Shown here piece after piece: positions 58,635 to 64,000 of a stretch of 64,000 nucleotides of DNA. Position 1 is the stretch's first letter, and each line of letters opens with the position of its first letter. The translations under genes were made by a program, and so were the position numbers. Below the pieces are notes generated by a model. That model did no database searches, had not been told where the DNA came from, and saw nothing but the letters and a program-made list of their open reading frames with translations. Location of the stretch: positions 25,143,455-25,207,454 of the forward strand of contig NC_058051.1 in NCBI RefSeq assembly GCF_020085105.1, written 5' to 3'. Origin of the DNA: Siniperca chuatsi. Lineage: Eukaryota; Chordata; Actinopteri; Centrarchiformes; Sinipercidae.

Positions 58635-61600
58635 CTAGTGCATAATTTCAATAAGTCTAGACACTGGTCTCAGTAACCGTCCAGCTCGGGATCTACGGTC
58701 AGGAACAGTGTCAACTTCAGTCACCATAGGGTCAGTAGGCAGGACAGAGTCAGGGGATGTAACAGTCTCTGGGTCTGGGCAAGGGGCAGAACTGCATTGC
58801 TCAACAGCTCCAGCTTCCAGCACATTATCTGGCACAGTATCTTCCAGCGGATCACCATCTCCTGCATCCGTAACACTGCCAGATGCTGATGGTAACTCAG
58901 ACACCCATGCCCTTGTCCGAAACTCAACTGACCCGAAGCAACATCAGTGACTGCTGACCTGTCTACACTGATGTCCACTGAACTTGATGCAAGGGACACA
59001 ACATCCTGTTCCTGAGCATTAGAATCTGAATCAGACAGAGGCAGGAAGTTCACTGGCATTATCAGATTACGATGAACAACTTTTATCTGACCACTGGTGG
59101 GGTTCTGAATCTTAAAGGTGTGGCTCTCATCGTTTTTCTCGATCACGACATAGATTGTGTTTTCCCAATGATCAGCGAGCTTCCGTTTTCCACGCTCCCC
59201 CTTGTTGGCTAATAACACTCGATCATCCACATCCACCGGAGCCCCATGCACTTTCTTGTTGTACAGATCACTGTGGCGCTGAAGTTGTTTAGTTGCCATT
59301 GATTGTGCTATGGCCACTGCTTCACACAAGTTTTTTCGCAAGGACTCAACATAACGATCATAGTCCACAACTTCTGGATCATTGAGAACCGAACCAAATA
59401 TCACATCCACCGGGAGTCGCGGCACTCTACCGAACATGAGCAGGAACGGAGCATAGCCAGTTGTCTCGTGTACAGTGCAGTTATAAGCAAATGTCAATGA
59501 TTTCAGGGCATCGGGCCAACGGTGTTTTGCTCTAGGGGCAGTGCTCGAATCATGTTACCTAGCGTCACGGTTCATCCTTTCACATGAGCCATTACCCATG
59601 GGGTGATAGGGTGTAGTGTGCGATTTTTGCACCCCAGCCACGCTCAGCAACTCCGCAATTAGAGCGCTCTCAAAGTTGGCTCCCTGATCGGAATGAAGCC
59701 GCTTTGGAAATCCATAAATGCAAAAGTAGTTATTCCATAGCTGATGAGCGACTGCTTTGGCTGACTGGTTGGGACACAGGAAGGCGTGTGCCATTTTAGT
59801 GAAATGGTCCGTGGCGACAAGCACATCCAAGGACCTATTAGCGGAATCTTCAGCCGACCAAAAATCGATGCTGACCAGTTCAAGAGGCTCAGAGGCACGA
59901 ATGTTTCCTAGTGGTGCTCTAGCCTCCGGCTCAGGGGACTTCCCAACCACACACCGCCTGCAGCGCTTGACATACTCTGCCACGTCTTTAGAGAGCCCCA
60001 ACCAATGAAACCTCTGCCTCGCCAAATACAGAGTCCTTTGCTGTCCCTGATGGCCAGCCTCATCGTGAACCCCATGCAAAACTTTACGTTGCAACGAGAG
60101 AGGAACAACAAACAGGTAGGTCTTCTTTTTAGTTACTGGATTCTTTGCAACACGGTACAGAACTCCATCTTTCATAGTTAGTTTCTTCCAGTTCCTCAAC
60201 AACTTGATCACTTCAGCAGATTCCTTAGCACGCTCCCTCCTAGATGGTCTCCGTCCTCTTTCCACATACACGATCACTCTGTTCAAATCCAAATCATTCC
60301 TTTGTTTCTCTTTTAACTCATCGTGGGACAGCACGTCAGAGCCAATATTTGGGGGGTACCAGGATTGTCTGGGAGAACTGTGGCAAGAGCAATGCGTGTG
60401 CAACCAACTCAGCGTCACTATCTTTACATTGACTGAGCACAGCAGCAACTTCCTGAGATGAAACGGAGCCAGACGCAACATCTGCTGCACATTGTGTAAA
60501 GACAGGCTGGCCACACTCGGATGTCAAATCAGGTGGATTGGCAGACCACCGAAAAGCATCCTGAACACCAGTGGTGCCCACAGCCGCAGCCTCAGCAAGT
60601 AACTTGGCATACGGCACTCTGGTCAAACGATGGGACGTACTGGACTGCACAAAAGGCTCTCTGCTTAAAGCGTCAGCAACCACATTTCTGGGTCCTGGAA
60701 TGTACTTGATATCGAACTGGAAAGGTGCAAGCTTAGCAATCCACCTCTGCTCACACGCATCCAGACAAGCTTTGGACAATATATAAGTTAACGGGTTATT
60801 GTCTGTCCACACGGTGAACTGATGACCTCTCAACCAGTGGTGGAACTTATCGCACACCGCCCACTTAAGTGCGAAAAACTCTAGTCTGTGCGCAGGATAT
60901 TTTGACTGAGCATAACTGAGGGACTTACTAGCGAATGCAATTGGCCTGGCTGTTGTACCACCAGCAGGAACTTGCGACAAGACAGCGCCTAACCCGTCTG
61001 TAGAGGCGTCGACAGAAAGCAAAAACGGGTCAGTAAAGTTCGGTGCGCGAGAATGACTTGGTCTAACAGGGCTTGTTTTAATTTGTTGAACGCTGACCTA
61101 CATTCTTCAGTCCAGTCAACAGCACTAAGTTTCTTACGAACCTGACACTTTCTACGAGTTCCGCGAGGACCTTTCGACCCTGATGTGAGTCGAAACAGTG
61201 GTTTGGCTATAGTAGAACAGCCCTCAATAAACTGCTGGTAATACACCACCATACCAAGGAACGAACGAACTTTGCGCTGAGATGGGACATCAGTGCCATC
61301 CTCCATAAGGTCAGATTCTGTCAAAGAGGTTATGGCTGCAACTTTATCTGGGTCAGACTGAATACCATCAGCGCTGATGATATGACCGAGAAACTTCACT
61401 GACCGTCTTAGAAAGTTGCATTTCTTGGGCGCGAGCTTGAGGTTATGTAACTGTAGTCTCTGAAAGACCATCTGTAAACGTTCAAGAGCCATATTTTCAG
61501 TGGGCGCGAACACGAGGACATCGTCCAGATAGCACAACAAACTGAGGAAGTTTTGATCGCCAAAGATCCCTAACATCATCCTCATGAACGTCGCCGGACT

Positions 61601-61639
61601 GTTACAAAGGCCCTGAGGCATCCTATTATATTCATACAG
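58635..61639 (-). pseudogene. Ty3/gypsy pol relic: reverse transcriptase (partial), RNase H, integrase
   Basis: From high to low coordinates: MPQGLCNSPATF and the catalytic YLDDVLVF (about 61508-61531) of reverse transcriptase; RNase H with LSVDASTDG (about 61000) and TDNNPLTY (about 60800), ending in VADALSRE (about 60660). Integrase follows with an HHCC-like zinc region (HDEAGHQGQQRT ... CRRC, about 59955-60070). Its core has VSIDFW, SDQGANFES and a downstream Glu in SCERMNR (the DDE triad). Then come GYAPFLLMFGRVPR and a basic C-terminus RSRAGRLLRPVSRLIE. The frame is broken near 61040, 60345 and 58900 (frameshifts), and there is an in-frame stop near 59555. No functional enzyme is expected. 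Long open stretches suggest a moderately young relic. Confidence 0.9.
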
Positions 61640-61720
61640 AATTGTTTGCTAATTAGCAAATGTTAGCATGCTAACAAGCTGATGTGTGCATTTGGCTCAA
61701 AGCACCAGCACTGTACCTGG
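61640..61720. repeat. Dispersed-repeat fragment abutting the gypsy relic
   Basis: 'tttgctaattagcaaatgtt' and 'agcatgctaacaagctgatg' are an inverted match to the lead segment of the repeat at 35980-36665. It begins where pol homology ends, so it may mark the truncation breakpoint. Confidence 0.5.
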
Positions 61721-62820
61721 TACCTGTTCACTGTAACTGCAGATTGTTGAGAGTGCACTCAGTGGACATCTCAATCGTTTGGTTGGTCGGAAACATTAAA
61801 GCTGCAGTAGGCAACAATTGAACATACACAATGGAAAGCCTTCCGCGTCTCTCTCTGCTGCTCGTATCACTCCGCTAAGCCCCTCCCACCAAACCGACAA
61901 CTTCATATGGCAGCAGAAGGAGCCTTTTGCCCTGCGAAACCTCATCCCTCATAGGGCTCACTCTCCATGGCGAGAACCTCGCCAAGACCCCAGTCCCTCT
62001 CGCCGCTCTAAGACACTCCTCCAGCGCTTCGTGGCCTTAGGGCAGAGCACCCCAGACTTCAGAGGTAGCTCCGACGCTGTTTAACAGTGGGATGAGAGGC
62101 TAGTACACCCCACACACACCACTGTCCGCCCTCAAAAGTTATTCCTCACTATTTGTCATCATGCCTCTTTGCCACTCGTCGATATAAGCGCCATGGAATT
62201 GAACATAATGAGCTCAAAGCTCAGTGTTAGGACGTGTTCACACGCAGGGATTTGTACTAGGCTATATGCTTTTGTTGGCGAAGGAGGGATGAGCAGTTTT
62301 GCTGGTGATACTGAGATTGAATGACAAATGCCACCAGTAAGTGCGCCAGTTGAAGCCAATTTGACATGGTGGCCAAACAGGATCTGTCTGTTTTCCATAG
62401 ACTTACATTGTGAAAGAAGCAGCTCCAGTGATTGACACTGCATTAGAGACTCTTCCTGGCTCTGATTAGTTGGCACTAGGAGGAGCTAGAGGAACCTGTT
62501 TTTTGTAACAGATTATCTGTCACATGTACTAAAAAAGTTTGGAGAACTGCCAAATAACAGTGACCCAGTAAACATGAATAAAGATGTGAGCTCTGTCTGA
62601 TGCATGATTCCTCTTGCCTATGTGGGAGAGACCTACTCCTGGGAAACCTGACTATTCCTCTTAACTATATGTCAACACCCTACGAGGAGTTAAACTGTAT
62701 CTGGACCTGTAGTTAATCTTCTCTGTACTCCACCAGAGGCTTCAAAGTGCTGCCTAACTTATTCCTCTCAGCCAGTCTGGAGCTACTTTTCCCTGAACGG
62801 AGCACAACTTCACTCTGGAG
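61721..62820. other. Non-coding sequence upstream of the SLC13-type gene
   Basis: No coding exon is supported. Phrases such as 'attaaagctgcagtaggcaa' (about 61797) are typical of fish dispersed repeats. The last few hundred bases should include the promoter and 5' UTR of the gene at 62821, but no clear TATA box was found. Confidence 0.4.
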
Positions 62821-62928
62821 ATGAAAATATCTGTTGTGGCCAAAAAGCTGTGGAGCATCCACAAACAGCTGATTCTCCTGCTCACTCCACTTGTGTTTCT
62901 GCCTTTACTTTTTACTCTACCGGAAAAG
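62821..62928 (+). CDS. slc13a3: First coding exon of an SLC13-family Na+/dicarboxylate cotransporter (slc13a3-like), gene continues beyond window
   Basis: The ATG at 62821 opens 36 codons that end GAAAAG before a consensus gtgagt donor, phase 0. The peptide has AKKLWSIHKQL, then a hydrophobic first membrane helix LILLLTPLVFLPLLFTLP and a closing EK. This matches the N-terminus of SLC13 transporters in order and length, and SLC13A3 (NaDC3) best, through the AKKxWS start and the TPLxxLPxxFxLP helix. Family members co-transport sodium with succinate and other dicarboxylates across the plasma membrane. I found no second exon before 64000. The assignment rests on 36 residues: SLC13 family is likely, the paralogue is less certain. 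The frame runs on past the donor to 63015 but that part is intron. Confidence 0.7.
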
Positions 62929-63201
62929 GTGAGTGATTTTACACGTGATTTCACATGTGCGTCTTTCCAGTTTTCCAGCACAAGCAAGAGCTTTATATGT
63001 CTAAAATCAGACTAATTCACAGTTTTTTCCATCATGTCAGTATTTGTTTTCATTAATCACGAGCAATACCCACTTATAAGCATTAGTTCAAAAATTAAAG
63101 TGTCAGAGTTTTCCAAGATTGACCAAACAAATAAAATTCAAATATTCATTGTTTGATTACGTTGTACCATTATTCTAAGCAACTTTAAGATATGTGTCAA
63201 T

Positions 63202-63538
63202 TAGAGCTGAAACAATTAGTTGATTGACAGAAAAATTATAATAAAACTATTTAGATAATTGATTAATCGTTTCAGTCATTTCAGTCATCATTCAAGTACA
63301 AATAGTGAACAAAATGCCAAACATTAGATGATTTGCTGTTTTTCCCATATTGCAAGCTGAATATCTTTGAGTTTTGGACAAAGACATTTGAAAATGTCAC
63401 CTTGGGCTCTGGGAAGTTTCGATGGATAGCCTATATTCTCATAATTTTTTTGACATTTCATAGGCTAAACAACCAATTATTCAAAAATATAATTGGCAGA
63501 TTATTTGCTAATGTAAATAATCATTAGTTGCAGCCCTA
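63202..63538. mobile_element. hAT-type non-autonomous element in the SLC13-type intron
   Basis: Starts tagagctgaaacaattagtt and ends ttagttgcagcccta, a good terminal inverted pair for the family of 5782-6146. The interior shows 'gctgaatatctttgagtttt' and 'aatgtcaccttgggctctg'. The flanks gtgtcaat and gtcccagt agree at 5 of 8 positions, so the target duplication is doubtful. Confidence 0.7.
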
Positions 63539-63540
63539 GT

Positions 63541-64000
63541 CCCAGTCATTATTTATTTATTTCATTATTTATTTTATTTACCTTTATTTTACCAGGAATA
63601 TTCCCACTGAGATTCAGAATCTCTTTCACAAGGGAGTCTTGGCCAAAACAGCAGCACAAAAAGTTTCACAAAAAAGACAAACAACAGACTTAAAAAAAAA
63701 AGAGTTAAAAAAACAGCATGACAATTTTACATTAAAAAAACAAGCAACAGACTTAAAACAAACAAGAGATTATGTCAAACAATCAATAAGCAGTGTTCAG
63801 TAACAGGTCATGTTATAAGTAGTCCTTAATCTTGTTTTTATAATCTTCCATTCTAATAAAATAATTTAGTTTAATGTGTGTCTGTAGCTCACACCAAGAT
63901 GAGGGTGCAAAAACTTTAAAGGAACTTGTACCAAAGTAATAATTTATGTCACTCGTTACACTATTCCTCATGCAGTTATTTATTTTATACACAAACATGC
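63541..64000 (-). mobile_element. 3' end of a LINE on the minus strand, running off the window
   Basis: On the minus strand, a frame at 63813-63998 (YKINNCMRNS ... FAPSSWCELQ) looks like a LINE C-terminal end. A tail follows that reads 'ggccaagactcccttgtgaa', 'agagattctgaatctcagtg' and 'cctggtaaaataaaggtaaa', a 3'-end signature common in fish LINEs. The tail abuts the hAT-type element at 63538. The rest lies outside the window and the clade is not determined. Confidence 0.6.

Larger units (their letters stand above)
57588..61639 (-). mobile_element. 5'-truncated, decayed Ty3/gypsy retrotransposon
   Basis: On the minus strand the order is partial reverse transcriptase, RNase H, integrase, C-terminal tail, polypurine tract, LTR: the Ty3/gypsy arrangement. 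The 5' LTR, gag, protease and the first half of the reverse transcriptase are missing; coding homology stops at about 61639, where a different dispersed repeat begins. The LTR differs entirely from that of the element at 54573-57373, so these are separate families lying 215 bp apart. Confidence 0.85.

Noticed and set aside
1-64000. tRNA, rRNA or known microRNA genes
   Set aside because: No cloverleaf with A/B boxes, rRNA core or familiar microRNA hairpin was recognised by eye; a covariance-model scan would be needed to exclude them.

Overview
The window looks like a piece of a teleost (ray-finned fish) nuclear chromosome. The host genes are split by GT-AG introns, most of the sequence is AT-rich non-coding DNA, and it is dotted with repeat families that I recognise from fish genomes: L2-like LINE tails, hAT-type non-autonomous elements, Ty3/gypsy elements and CA microsatellites. 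There is no sign of bacterial organisation. The species cannot be named from the sequence.

Five host genes can be supported, all on the + strand. (1) scrt2, a Scratch-family SNAG/C2H2 zinc-finger repressor: exon 1 15045-15204, exon 2 18671-19470, 319 aa, with a TATA box near 14654, upstream ORFs, and an AU-rich 3' UTR. (2) srxn1, sulfiredoxin: 29531 (or 29468)-29704 and 31114-31323. (3) tcf15/paraxis, a bHLH factor: 39218-39697 and 40251-40313, 180 aa. (4) A five-exon, 196-aa single-Ig-domain membrane protein that resembles CD83 in cysteine spacing and exon layout but has a lysine inside its membrane span and a very short basic tail (47895-51703). (5) The first coding exon of an SLC13-type Na+/carboxylate cotransporter, most like slc13a3 (62821-62928); the rest lies beyond the window. 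The order and shared orientation scrt2-srxn1-tcf15 match human 20p13, which supports the orthology calls.

Region by region: 1-14.4 kb is gene-free, with a LINE tail, hAT-type elements and a ~1.2 kb element with ~200-bp inverted termini at 8173-9388. 14.4-21.2 kb is scrt2. 21-29.4 kb is gene-poor. 29.4-31.3 kb is srxn1, with a repeat in its intron. 31-39 kb is gene-free, with a short-period repeat at ~36 kb and a hAT-like element just upstream of tcf15. 39-40.6 kb is tcf15. 41-47.8 kb is gene-free. 47.9-51.7 kb is the CD83-like gene, with an antisense L2-like LINE relic in its last intron. 53.9-57.4 kb is an internally deleted Ty3/gypsy-type LTR element, rearranged by a tandem duplication. 57.6-61.6 kb is a decayed minus-strand Ty3/gypsy element (partial reverse transcriptase, RNase H, integrase, 3' LTR). 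62.8 kb onward is the start of the SLC13 gene, followed by a hAT-type element and a minus-strand LINE end.

The host genes are not a pathway; their proximity is conserved synteny. No new multi-gene system was found. The most unusual item is the CD83-like gene, whose membrane lysine and minimal tail suggest an adaptor-coupled (activating-type) receptor rather than ordinary CD83.
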